DNA from: Helicostylum pulchrum
Lineage: Eukaryota > Mucoromycota > Mucoromycetes > Mucorales > Mucoraceae
Direction of reading: 5' to 3'
Length of the DNA stretch: 64,000 bases
Assembly (NCBI GenBank): GCA_025677825.1
Contig: JAIXMO010000010.1
Location: 186,001-250,000, forward strand
The notes under the pieces were generated by a model. It did not search any database. It was given only the letters and a program-made list of their open reading frames with translations, and was not told the DNA's origin. Positions 45,507 to 57,031 of the stretch are shown one piece after another. Made by a program: the position numbers and the translations under genes. The stretch's first letter is position 1; each line of letters begins with the position of its first letter.

Positions 45507-48450
45507 TTTTTTAAAAAAAAAGTAATAATATATTGAAAAGAAACTAGAGAAATATTATTTATTTTTCGTATTGGAGAAAATGAGGTCTATATATATGTGT
45601 ATTTTTTTAAAGGAGTACAAATAATATACCGTTGTGTGTAACTTTTGGGACGGAAGTGAAGTACGCATTTTTTTTAAAAAAAAAGAATTAAGATTATAAA
45701 TGAGATTGTAACGGCATGTTTGAAAAGAAACAAAAACAAATGTTCATAGGGTTTGAATGTACTTGTAACATGAAACTTTGTTAACCAACCTTATAAACTC
45801 AATTCGTTTGTAATATAAGACATGTTTTATAAGAGTTTTTTCTATTTGCTACTACATTATTTATTTCTTTTTTTCAAACGCACATGCGTGTATACAAAAA
45901 AAAAAACTGTTAGTCCGATTTAAGCGTGCGATACATAGGCAAGTTTGCATTATTACAAAAAAGAAGTACAAATCGTGCCTAATAAATATTGTGTGCCATT
46001 ACATAAAATAAGGGAAAGCTTACGAAATGCTCGTATTTATGTCTCTTGGTGAGACTATATGCGCTTTGATACATCGTTTTTAATGTGAACACAAATAATC
46101 CTATATCCAAATAATACTATAGTCTGTACACAGCAACCAACATCCCCTTTGAATATAATATAAAAAAAAAATTCTAAGAACGAAAAATATAATTAGTGCG
46201 TGATGAAAAATGATATCGTGTACATCGCTTATACTTCACATTGGATAAACTCCCGGTTGCATAAACTATTATTCATCTATATACAATCAGTTCCTACTGA
46301 TGCAACTTTTTTTAAAAAATAAAAGAAGCTAGAATAGAAAAAGAAGATATCGTTATACAGAACGGTAAATAATAATAAAAAATGTAAAAACTTGGTATTA
46401 GGATAAATTTTACATGGGGTGTATAATAGATCATTTCGAATAATTTAAAATTGTATTACGGCCAGATACAGTGTGTGTGTCCGATGTTGTGTGTTTCAAT
46501 CTAACTATTAATATAGACCGAGAGGGGAGACAATCTATAGGTCGTTATGAACGCTTCTCTTTTTTTTTTCGTGTAATGTTGCTGGTTTTCTAATTATTTT
46601 TTTTCTTTCTTCCCTTTTGACTCGACTCTTTTAGTAACTTGTGCATGAATTGATCCTCTAGACATTTATTTTCAGCGCATAATAAAATTCGGTATCTTAC
46701 TCTACCGAGACTACATCTATTATTAAGAACATTTAAGAAAGACAAAAAAAAACTGTGTTACAAATTTTGGAAAACGTCAAAAGACGAAAAATTGTCGTAC
46801 CTGATATCCATATATGGTAGATAAATATTTGTGTCGTGTAACATATGTGTGTGCCTTTATCTTTTACAGTTTTATTCCAAGAGAGTTTTGTTTCGGGTAA
46901 TTGTACAAACATTCGGTCTAACGTCGAAACAAAAAATAAAAACAAAACGCATTGTAACCCTTCTCTCATCATTTTTTTTTTCTTGGAATAATTTATTTAT
47001 TGTACATGGCATTTAGTTTTATTTATTTCGTTCCGATTATCATGTTATTGTTTTTCATATTAGCTTATAGTTAAAGTTTAGCTAACGGCAGTGACCAAAT
47101 TCATTTTTTTTTCTTTGCAACACAAGACAATTGTCACGCCAGAATTTTTATTTCGGTAAATCGATTTTCTCTTGGTCCATCGTTATTTGTACTTAACATA
47201 TTTAAGCTGGAAAAAAAAACCGGAGCGTACATTATTTTTTTCTTCTTTGATTAATCCAGTTTCCTCCCACATGCCTTAAAGTCAAACCAAACTTTATTCC
47301 TACTAGACGACACTCGTACCCATGACGAAAACCTAAATTCTATTTTTTATCAAGGTTTTCCCTCGCTCATCTAAGGTCGCAGATGCTGTAATTCAAACGG
47401 AAGTACCAAATTCTTTTCTTTGATGTACTAAATAGCAACAAGCTGTACACATAATATATCAGGTACTACAAACAACAATCTATTTTTAAAAGTACGAACT
47501 AAGGATTTTTAAAGAATCACGTAATGAATCTCATCTTGCTATTTTTTTTTTCGTTCTGTCTCGTATTTAAAAAAAACAAATATAAAAACTACAACATTTC
47601 TTGCGTAGTTAGCGGGTTTCTTTTTTTTTTTTAAAAAAAAAAGAAGCTGTAATACGTACATAAGTCACGTAAAAGTCATCAAAGGTTTTTGAATATGAAA
47701 CGGTGGTGTATCATATGTAAATTCATATTTTCGCTCAGTGTTTATCCGTAAATAGTGCAACACGAAATGCAGGTAAAAATTTGAAGCTTCTTATCTTTAT
47801 ACTAATTGGTTTTTTAAGGACGCTATAACTTGAAAGGGTTTTACAGCATAATAGAAAAAGGCATCTTTTTCTTTTTACAGAATACATGGATAATTATTAA
47901 GCTATTTTTTGAAGTGACGAAACTTAATGGCCGATTGTGGTAACGTGTAGGTGGTCCTGGCACTCTGGTCATATTGTAATCCTTCGTACTAGGATAAAAA
48001 AAAAGAATATCTTTTTCGCTTAACCTTCTTTTTCTCCCTCTCTTTTTTCCCCAGTACTTAGTTGAAATCGCGTAATATAACGAATTTGATTTATAGAAGC
48101 AGAATACCTAATTTTTTCGTATCTCGATTTACTTTCTGTAAAAAAAAAAACTAGAAAAGAATTTGATGCACTAGAGGTTTCACACTTAAAACGTCCTTTT
48201 TTTTCAAAGTGCGTTTGTTTATTAGCGCATCGCTACAAAAGTTCCAGAACACTAAAGTTTCACTGCATTTACACAAAACTGGACCGATTTCTTTTTATTA
48301 CTGTTATTTATTTTAAGATACGCGAAAATGAAAGGGGGGGGGGGAGGGAAAAGAAATAAATATATAATAGGATAAATTAAACATAAGAATTAAAATCAAC
48401 ACTTGATAATAATTTGTATTTACAGACATTTTTTTTTTTTTTAGGTTAAA
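45507..48450. other. Long gene-poor spacer
   Basis: About 2.9 kb between the PAP2 start and the phosphodiesterase stop. AT-rich. It holds a stretch at 46733-46972 resembling part of the neighbouring phosphodiesterase (listed separately), a G run at 48334-48344 downstream of that gene, and on the minus strand near 46600-46720 a short frame with a zipper-like look (RYRILLCAENKCLEDQFMHK). No complete gene found. Confidence 0.5.
46733..46972 (-). pseudogene. Possible remnant of a duplicated phosphodiesterase exon
   Basis: This minus-strand frame contains LQCV...TLDRMFVQLPETK. The intact phosphodiesterase gene 2.7 kb away reads VQCVFIMLDQTFVQLPEL in its sixth exon. Over the 30 bases coding LD..FVQLPE the two DNAs agree at about 24, with several differences at third codon positions. 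The rest of the frame is Phe- and Ile-rich and does not match. This looks like a degraded tandem copy, but the similar stretch is short. Confidence 0.35.
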
Positions 48451-49611
48451 CTAAGTTTTTGCTTTAAGATCTTCCCAAACGGCAATATTACTTTCTATAT
48501 TATTAGCGCAAAATTTCATTTGAGGAAATAGTTTACCAAAGGTTGAATATAAATCCAGCGCGACATTCTTCATAAAAAATAACTGGAAATCCGGTAACGA
48601 TACTTTACCACGTTCATTAATAGCGATAGAAGGTATTCCTAATTCTTTTTCTAGATCGCCTTGTATTGAGAATTCGTCTGCTAGTAAAATTGCCCATTGT
48701 TTTGCATTATCAAACGATCGCGTCTACGTATATACATTGTTACTACATGATAATTATATTATGCATTTTTTTTTCTTACACAATTACTAATATCAGCACA
48801 TTTCATAATCGCACTACAAAGTATTAATCTTTCTGAGTCTTCTTCAAGCATCAAATGACCGTGGTTAGCCATTTTTTGAGTTGTACTTTGAATACGACCT
48901 AGGTAATCTTGATGGCATCCCATATCCGTGCACAAAATACTGTATACAACGATCCTTCGAAAATCTATATAAAGGTTTTAGCAAACGACTGAAAAAAATA
49001 ACGGTGCCTTAAATATATGTGTGTACCCTTATAGTCTGGAAATGAGTTCACATCGACATTTGAAATTGCATAGTATTTACGTAAAATATTAAAAAACGCC
49101 ATAGCGTGATAACTTTCCAGTACAGATATATCATTATATAATACGGCTAAAGGAGTTGCAGTCGTAATCTATTAGTGTATAAAAGAAAAATATATATATA
49201 TCAACGCTCTGCTATTTCTCGAATTTTCTCTTGGTCCGTCTGTAATATAATTTAACATTGTATTACCATAAATCCATTATTTACTCCAGGGTGTCCTACA
49301 TCATGTCCTAAACTAGCCATTAATAATGCAAGTATATCTACAGGTCGTAATAAATTTTTCAAATGATCTTCATGTAACGACGACGAAACGGGAATATCTG
49401 AAGAGGACCAAATTGGTTTTAAAGCGCCAATAGAACATAGACAGTACCAGGTAGATTGCATAACATCTACAGCATGCTTAAAGTTGTGGTATGGATTTGT
49501 ATTATGATACGAATTGTAGACGTCAAAGATAAAGTCGTACATGATGTCTTTTTATGGAAACTAAGATTAGTCAATGTGTGTAACCAAGCTGTACCTTTTA
49601 TATTATAAAAA

Positions 49612-49659
<48 letters not shown>

Positions 49660-50742
49660 TGCCCTTTTCCATTCGAAGTGAGTTTAATTCGGGCAATTGT
49701 ACGAAGGTTTGGTCCAACATGATAAAAACGCATTGAACTAAATCGCGCTCATCCAACTCTAATGGTGAAAAATTCCAATCGCAGACAAATTGATTTAAAA
49801 AAGATAGGCGTTCACTATACGATAAAAAAGATATTAATAAAAAGCGCATTTTTGGGCGTTGTTTGTTTGTTGCACTGATTTCTTACTCTGATAAGTTTGA
49901 CATTGATAGTCTTTCTGTACTTGGTTCTGGGGTATAATATTTTAAAATAGAGTCTGATAACCTGTCAATTTTTTTTTTAATTTAGATCAAACCGCTTTTT
50001 GTTCTATTTAAATTTCGTTCAATATACCAGTTGTCGTTTTCAAATCGGCCTTGAAATTGAGATAGATTAGATATTTTCGGTTGATCTTTCGGTACTGAGC
50101 GACTGATATTTTGGGATTTATGACGATAAACATTCTAATTTAAGATAAGGTTTTTTTTTTTGTGTGTATGTATGTTTGTTAATTCAAAGTTCGCTTTCTA
50201 TATTATTATTTTTTTAACTTCTCTTTACCAAAAACATGGTTTTTATAACTGACTCTTGAAAAGGTTTCAAAATAAAATCTGAAGCGCCAGTTTCAATACA
50301 TCGAACCATTAATGAAGACGAATCATTTTTAGAGCAGGCTATATATGATTAGATCATCAGAAATACATATAAGAAAAAAAAAACAATATATTTTCTTTTT
50401 TCGCTCTTTTTTTTTTTTTTTTTACCGACTGGAATTATATTGATTAAATGACGGTATTGAATGGATTGGCATATCTTTTCAAGTACTGGAAAAAACTGAT
50501 CGATATCAATAAGTAACAGTATCGATACATTGTCGTTTTCTCTTGACATGATACACTTCATAACGTCTTTTTGATTTGTTACAACATCAACTATAATAAA
50601 AAAAAATTGTCATTTTTTCTGCCCGTCATTTTCTTATTTTTGTTTATTTGTTACCTTTTCTAAATGTACTTTTTAATATTGTCTCGCAAGCATCGTTTGA
50701 CTGATCAACATAAACAACACCAAAATCATTATTTACACGCAT
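48451..50742 (-). CDS. Receiver-domain/cyclic-nucleotide phosphodiesterase fusion
   Basis: Ten exons: 50742-50655, 50590-50426, 50338-50229, 50134-50028, 49961-49887, 49814-49663, 49547-49267, 49168-49027, 48964-48780 and 48723-48451. They sum to 526 codons (525 aa). Residues 1-115 look like a response-regulator receiver domain: FGVVYVDQS (first strand, one acidic residue), ILLLIDID (candidate phospho-Asp58) and TGASDFILKPF (conserved Lys109). The second half is a class I PDE: NPYHNFKHAVDV, GHDVGHPG, PLAVLYNDISVLESYH and CADISN, with the metal-binding His and Asp residues intact. Such enzymes hydrolyse cAMP or cGMP. The layout recalls Dictyostelium RegA, whose receiver controls its PDE. One intron (49662-49548) starts with GC rather than GT. 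Confidence 0.88.
49615..49657. repeat. 43-base A homopolymer in a phosphodiesterase intron
   Basis: An unbroken run of 43 A on the plus strand (poly-T on the coding strand) lies just after the GC donor of the intron between exons 6 and 7. It is the longest homopolymer seen in the window. Confidence 0.95.
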
Positions 50743-52388
50743 ATTTATTTTCTATAAATAATTAAAGATATGTTTATACAGTTTTTTTTTTTTTTTTAGT
50801 TTGTCCTTAAAAAATTGTAAAAAAAAATGAAAAAAGGGATTGTTTAATAAAAAAAATTGTTTATATTTTAATCACTAAGATTTCATTGGGCAAAAAAGTT
50901 TTGAAACACTTTGCCTTTTTTCTTAAATGCCCGAATCGCAGTAACAGTGATCACCTTTCATTTTAACAATCTCACGTCATATAGACCTTTTTTTATGTAT
51001 TTTGGAAGTGAGGGGTTTTTTCGTCTCATCTTCAGCGATATACAAATAGAAGAGTTTATGCTATACTTGATCTTTAAATATGAACTGTGTATGATGCTTT
51101 GCCCTCTCTTTTTTTTGAAGAAAAAAAAAATACTTTTTGATGTAAATCGGATTGATATACATTTGTCACGGCTTTTTTTTAAAGGAAAAAAAAAATCGGA
51201 TCCGTTTTCTGAAACGTACTAGTGATGCAAATTGCTCGTTATAGGAGAGCCCTATGGGTTAAAGACATATCATAGTCTCTCGTAAATGATACCTCTAATA
51301 CATTACATCACTTGCAAATGCACTCGTAAAAAAAAGTACTAAAAATAATTGCCTCTATTCCTTCCATTCTTCTCATCACCTGTTGTCACTTGTGATGAAA
51401 ATATATTTTGATCTAATTGAATTTTAATTGCTAATACTACGATCAAACCGCTAAAGCAATTTTTTTTTTGATCCGTAAAAAAATACCAACACGCGGTAAG
51501 TAATACCGTAAAATGCGCTCATATACTTACAGTCAAACCTGTATTAATAAGTAAGATCGACTAATTGGGTAGGCAAATTGCTCATTATAAAAAAGCTGTA
51601 TTAAACAAAGGAAAGGCGCCTCTCTTTGAATATCTAGTATTTTGATTACATTCAATTGAACCAGGCTCTTGTGAAATATAAAGATTTAACAAGCAAAATA
51701 AAGTTACAACCGTTGTCGGTTTTATTTTTTACTTCTATCTTTAAAAAAAAAGAGCAAATATATAGTTCTAACAATGTATTTTTGCAGTTGTGGCAATTTT
51801 ATAAATACTTTATATTATAGTATGATATGTTAGCCCTTATGCTGACCTTCTATATGGTCTTTTGAACTTTTATGAAATAAAACTCAGTTACACACCCCTC
51901 GCCTTCCCATTAACCTTGATTATAATCAGCTATTGCTATATATATATATTTTTTCGCTCGTATAAGTCCATATTTACTAATCTATTTTACACTTTTGGGT
52001 AACGAGGGGTAGCAGGAATTCGCGTCTAATAAGTACTCGTTTACCTCTCTCCCGCGTAATCTTTCAACCTAACGAGTCCGTAACGTCATTTCCTCCCTGT
52101 AAAATACTATGTTGTCTTTCCATAATTTAGCTTTACCAATTTTAATATTTTACCCTCTGAAAATTTACTCTATAAAATTGAACTTCAAGGTTAATTTTCT
52201 TAGTAATTGCTCTTGCGTCCTAACTTTTGTTACGGGAGGAAATCCCAGTAGACACCAGGACTGTCTTTTCTAATGGATGATTAACGATATTCTTTCGTGT
52301 CGAACGATCGGGGTTACAACGATCCTATTTAAATGCAACTAAAATATATGGGTTCCATTCTTTACTTTCTTTTACTTAAATTATCATT
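50743..52388. other. Spacer between the phosphodiesterase and cyanase genes
   Basis: About 1.6 kb holding the two divergent promoters. A 103-codon plus-strand frame at 50911-51222 is rich in Phe, Leu and Lys, and I consider it chance. No other feature seen. Confidence 0.5.
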
Positions 52389-53217
52389 ATGAACGTAAGT
52401 AAAAAAAAAAACCGCATACATTTCTAAGTTTTTTAATTAGTTTTGTTTCATAATAGGACCCCAAACTTAGCTCAGTTCAAACACGTATGTTTCAAGCCAA
52501 AGCTCAAAGAAAATTAAGGTAATACAGTGAAAGAAAAGCAAGGTATAAACTGATATTAATAAGTGGGGGTCACCATATAGCTTTGAGAAAATTGGCGAAG
52601 AACTGGGATGTAATGAAGTGTACGCTGCTTCCATCTTCTATGGACAAGTAAGAACAAGAAAAAAAAAGGGCGACTACATCATGCTTACGTACTTTTTTTT
52701 TAATATAGGCAAAACCAACGGAAGCAGAAATAAAGAGACTATGTGAGATTTTAAATATTCCTACAGGACACTTGGTAGAAGAGATGGGAGAGCACTTCTA
52801 TCCATCCAGAGGAGGGTAAAGATTATGCAATTTAAGTAAACAACAAAAAATATTCTCACACTCACGTTATTTATAGTTTAATGCCCATGCCTCCCACAGA
52901 TCCAACATTATATCGATTCATTGAAATGATTCAAGTATTCGGATACCCATTGAAAGCTATTATTCACGAAAAGGTAAAATAAGAGATTATTTTGGATTAG
53001 GCTAACGCGCGTTACTAATAAAATTTGTATATATAGTTTGGTGATGGTATTATGTCTGCTATTGATTTCAAAGCTAACGTTGATAAGGTAAGGAAAAAGA
53101 GACACGGATAGTATTTTGTTGTTGTTGCTGATAATCATGAAATAGGTTGAAGATCCAAACGGAGACCGTGTAAAAATTACATTGGACGGTAAATTCTTGC
53201 CTTACAAAAAGTGGTAA
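52389..53217 (+). CDS. CYN1: Cyanate hydratase (cyanase)
   Basis: Seven exons, 52389-52394, 52457-52518, 52581-52647, 52709-52815, 52877-52973, 53037-53087 and 53146-53217, sum to 154 codons (153 aa), the normal cyanase length. The enzyme (EC 4.2.1.104) turns cyanate and bicarbonate into ammonia and CO2. The N-terminal helix-turn-helix-like part ([19 protein letters not shown]) and the C-terminal catalytic part ([37 protein letters not shown]) are intact, including the catalytic Arg, Glu and Ser. The first exon is just two codons (ATGAAC). The high intron density argues against recent bacterial acquisition. Confidence 0.96.
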
Positions 53218-53928
53218 AGCAATACGCGCGTAAACATATATATATAAAACTGCTTTGGCAAGATATCCCCTCCTCACACACGCATAATAAACAAAAACTT
53301 GTAATGCAACGTCTAAAATAGGATTTGCAGAGTTTCAATTTTAAAAAAGAAAAAGCGGACTCTTTTTTTTTAGTGCAACAAAAAAAAACTCTTTAACTCC
53401 TGTTAAAATTTGGAAGATCTGATTATTCCCCTGCTCTAAACCGCTGTAATAAAATTTATGCAAGAGACCACTCCTTTTCTTTTTTTCTTAGTGTGTCGCG
53501 GGAGAAAGAGAGAGAAAGAGAGAGGGAAAAGACTCTTTTTTTATAAAAAGAATATTTGGAAATAAATGTTACACTGAATCATCTCCCCAAATATCTTATC
53601 TAATCTTGAACGTGAAATCAAGCCCTTGTATGAAAAAGATTTTGTTATATTCTCTCTTTCACGCGCACGTACTACGAAAAAAAGTAAAATACAATGGCAT
53701 GACGTCAAATGACTCCCAGGGGGGATGTATGTACTCCATACATAATAGCTTCTTACACATTGTCACAATAAAAAATAAATAAAAAATACACGTGAAAAAA
53801 GAGACACAGTAAATAATTAATACAAGATAAATGGTAAAATCAATTTTTAATTTTTGAATGAAATTGCGGGTTGTGTGTTTGTGTGTAGGTGGGTGGTGGT
53901 GTGGGGGAAATATATATAATTAAACAAT
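53218..53928. other. Spacer between convergent cyanase and MDH genes
   Basis: About 0.7 kb of 3' flanks. It holds a GA-rich stretch near 53505-53530, a GT-rich tract near 53875-53905 just after the MDH stop, and A/T runs. No gene seen. Confidence 0.6.
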
Positions 53929-55052
53929 TTATTGAGCAAACTCGTTACCCTTAACAATGTTCTTCTTTAACTCAGGGACAGCCTTGGAGATGAGTTCCTT
54001 CTCATAAGCAGAGATCTCACCGAGACCTTGAATCTTCTCAACACCTTCGGGACCGAGCTCAATGTTGGTAGAGAAATACTCAACACCTTCACTGGCAAAG
54101 ATATCAGATTTGACGAAAGAGGGCTCAACAACACCCTTCTTACCACCGACGGTAGCTTCGAGGACAGAGTTGGCCATACGGGCACCAGCATAGGCCATGG
54201 AGAGAGTGGCGGAACCAGTACCGTTCTTGGCTTGAACAACTTCATCACCACCGAATTGGATACGGTGAGTAAGAGCATCAAGTTCTTCCTTGGTGAATTC
54301 AAGTCCAGTTTGAGAGAGGAGAGGGACAATGGTAACACCAGAGTGACCACCAACAACAGTGACCTTAACATCCTTGGGGTCGAGGTTCTTGACCTCAGCA
54401 ACGAAGCGAGAGGCACGAACAACATCAAGGGTGGTAACACCGTAGAGACGCTTGGGGTTGAAAACACCAGCCTTCTTCATGGTCTCAGCAAAGATGGGAA
54501 CGGTAGAGTTAACAGGGTTGGAGATAATGAGGAAATGAGCATTGGGACAGTACCTAAAATAAGTCTTAATAATCCCTTCTTTTTTTTTGCAAAAAAAATA
54601 AAAAAAATCCACCCCTCCCTCAAAACACATAAGCACAAAAATAATAAAAAAAATAAAACTTACTTGGCAGCAGCAGTGGCAAGGTCGCGAACAATGGAAG
54701 CATTAGTGTTGAAAAGATCATCACGAGTCATACCAGGCTTACGGGGAATACCAGCGGGGATAACGACGACGTGAGCATCAGTAAGAGCTTCCTTTAAACC
54801 GTCGTTCTCGGGGGTGTGACCAGTAACCTTGGAGTTGGTGTTGATGTGACCAATATCAGCGGCAACACCAGGAGCGTTAACGATATCGTAGAGAGAAAGG
54901 TGAGAGACGTTGGGGTTTTCCTTCAACAATAAAGATAAAGGTTGACCAATACCACCAGCAGCACCGAGGACAGCAACCTTGGTAAGGTTAGCAGCGGAGG
55001 TGGAGAAAGAACGCTTGGCAGCAACAGAGAAAAGACGAGAAGTGGCAAACAT
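53929..55052 (-). CDS. MDH1: Mitochondrial malate dehydrogenase
   Basis: Exons 55052-54664 and 54553-53929 sum to 338 codons (337 aa). The first 24 residues ([20 protein letters not shown]) are a typical mitochondrial targeting peptide. The NAD-binding start [19 protein letters not shown], the substrate arginines ([13 protein letters not shown]), the [10 protein letters not shown] segment, TTLDVVRA and the catalytic histidine in [13 protein letters not shown] are all intact. It interconverts malate and oxaloacetate in the citrate cycle. Base composition is clearly more GC-rich than the flanks, as in highly expressed genes. Confidence 0.97.
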
Positions 55053-55219
55053 TATTGTTAGTAGATAAAAGAATAAACAAGGAAAAAAGAAGAAAACGCG
55101 GGGTTCTGACATTGCTCTCTTTTATGTTTCTTCCCCCCAAAAAAAACACCCCGGGAAACTCGTCACAGTTTTTTTTTTTCGGGTAAACAATCAGTCAGTT
55201 TAAGGACCTTTTTTTATTA

Positions 55220-56655
55220 TTAAACAAGTAAATCGTGATAAATGTTTGGGCTAACGGCATAATCTGATTTCAAAGTTCGAATAGAAGATAGTTGCGATTT
55301 GCTAATCATGGCATCTACCAAGTCGTTTTGTTCCTTATGTTTTTGCAAGTTTGCAATCAAGGTGCCAACAAAGCTAAAATACGCGTATTGTAAGCACAAA
55401 ATAAAAAATTGGGAATTCCCACTTACCAATCACCAGCGCCTGTAACACTTTTTATCTCATTCGGCTGAATTAATTCTGCTGAAAAATATTTAACCACCGA
55501 GTTACCAGCACAATTTTTTACATACAGGCAACCTTGATCACCTAATTTCGTAACTATATTTGGAATGTAATTGGATAGGTAAATTGCATGTGGCAGCACA
55601 GAGTGTGCTAATTGAGGTGCATCTATAAGACAGATTTAGGAAAAAGCTTCCCTTCTTCTTTTTTTTTTTTGCACGTACTTTTTAACCCAACACTGCTTAC
55701 AGTTAATTTAGGTTTTAATGATAAAACTGGATCTGAACGAATTGTATCACACATGGCTTCAAGTTCAAATTGATTCGGTGAAGTGTATTGAATCGATTGA
55801 GCTTGAATTGTAGAAGTTTGTTGAAATAACTTTAAAGATTTTGGTACAGAAGTGGGTTCGAAAAAAGCTGGAAACTTATTTAGCACTTTTTTTTTTACCC
55901 CTTTTTTTTTTCTACAAAAAAAAAAAAAAAAAAAAAAACTTACCGGGAATAGAAAGTAATTGACAGGTGGTTGCTATGGATTCCATTAGATCTGAAGTTA
56001 TGTTACCATCGAAACAAATGAAATTAGGATTTTCTGATTTAATAATGTCGATTATTCTCGATGAATCCATTTTATCAAATATATTCATGTCCGCTACGGC
56101 GGCTACTAATTGTCCATCGTGAGAGTGTAATGCATTATAAACCTAGATTTTAGGGTATCAGCCGACTTTTTTTTTTTTGCCTAGTTTTAAAAATGTACTT
56201 ACAGCAGTAGGTTGATTATTCATTGTTTGAATATAGTCTATATTCTACAAATATTTAGAATGGTCATCCCCCTCCGCCTCACCCCCCCCCCCCCCTTTTT
56301 TTTTAATTAGAAATGATTATATATACTTTACCATGCCAATTGTTTTCATCCCTTGTTTCACCGCTTCTCCAGCTAAATCGTCACCAACAACCGAAACTAA
56401 TTTTACTTGATTGCCGCCTGTTCTCCAAGCCGACTCTGCTACGTTACGACCAACACCTCCTAAACTTTGTTTAACTTTGCCTGGAGTGGAAGTATGTAGA
56501 ATGGAACTCATTGACTTTCCAATAGTTGCTGTGATGTCGAGAGCGATACCACCGATAACAAGCAACTACAAAAAAAAAATAGGAAATAGTAGTGTTTAAT
56601 AATATAAACCTCAAGTTTGTATATGCTACTACAAACTGACAGGTCTATTAGGCAT
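55220..56655 (-). CDS. PfkB-family sugar/nucleoside kinase, pseudouridine-kinase-like
   Basis: Exons 56565-56332, 56244-56203, 56142-55944, 55867-55679, 55622-55427 and 55373-55220 join in frame. A short first exon 56655-56641 (MPNRP) fits by phase but uses a GTCAGT donor and is uncertain. With it the total is 343 codons (342 aa). The PfkB start LLVIGGIALDITATI, the GG-hinge (KQSLGGVGRNVAESAWRTGG) and the catalytic signature VTGAGDCFVGTLI are intact. The pattern fits eukaryotic pseudouridine kinase, which phosphorylates pseudouridine before its breakdown; other nucleoside or sugar substrates cannot be excluded. No fused pseudouridine-phosphate glycosidase domain is seen. Confidence 0.85.
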
Positions 56656-57031
56656 AATAAAGTAAACGCGTAATATATATCTGTATAAGCGTAAAAGAGA
56701 GAGAGAGAGAGTAAATGTGATTGGGGGAGCGAAATTAAAGTACAATTTCCGAAAAAAAATAAGCTCGATTGAAAGAGGTACAATACTTTATAAACCCCCT
56801 CCTTTTTTTCTCTTTTTTTTTTTTTGTACTCCTTGCCTTTCATTGTTTTTTTCTCTTTTCTTTTTCTTTCTTTTTTTTTTGTCAAGCGAAAAAAAAAGCA
56901 AGTAAATTATACGTCAACTTGTAAGTCTATTTTTATTTCTGTTATATTTTTACACGCTATTTTTTCCGCTATTTTTTGTTGTTGTTTGACCTGACAAAAT
57001 ATAAAAAGAGGGAAAAAAAGCTCATTAGACA

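Noticed and set aside
49219..49258. Possible extra exon (TDQEKIREIAER) inside a phosphodiesterase intron
   Set aside because: Including it breaks the reading frame across the conserved NGF...PLAVLYND junction, which joins perfectly without it.
50911..51222. 103-codon plus-strand frame
   Set aside because: Dominated by Phe, Leu and Lys from T and A runs, with no motif and no splice support. Probably chance.
54028..54774. 248-codon plus-strand open frame opposite MDH1
   Set aside because: It is fully antisense to the confident malate dehydrogenase exons and crosses their intron. It arises from codon bias of the real gene and shows no domain.
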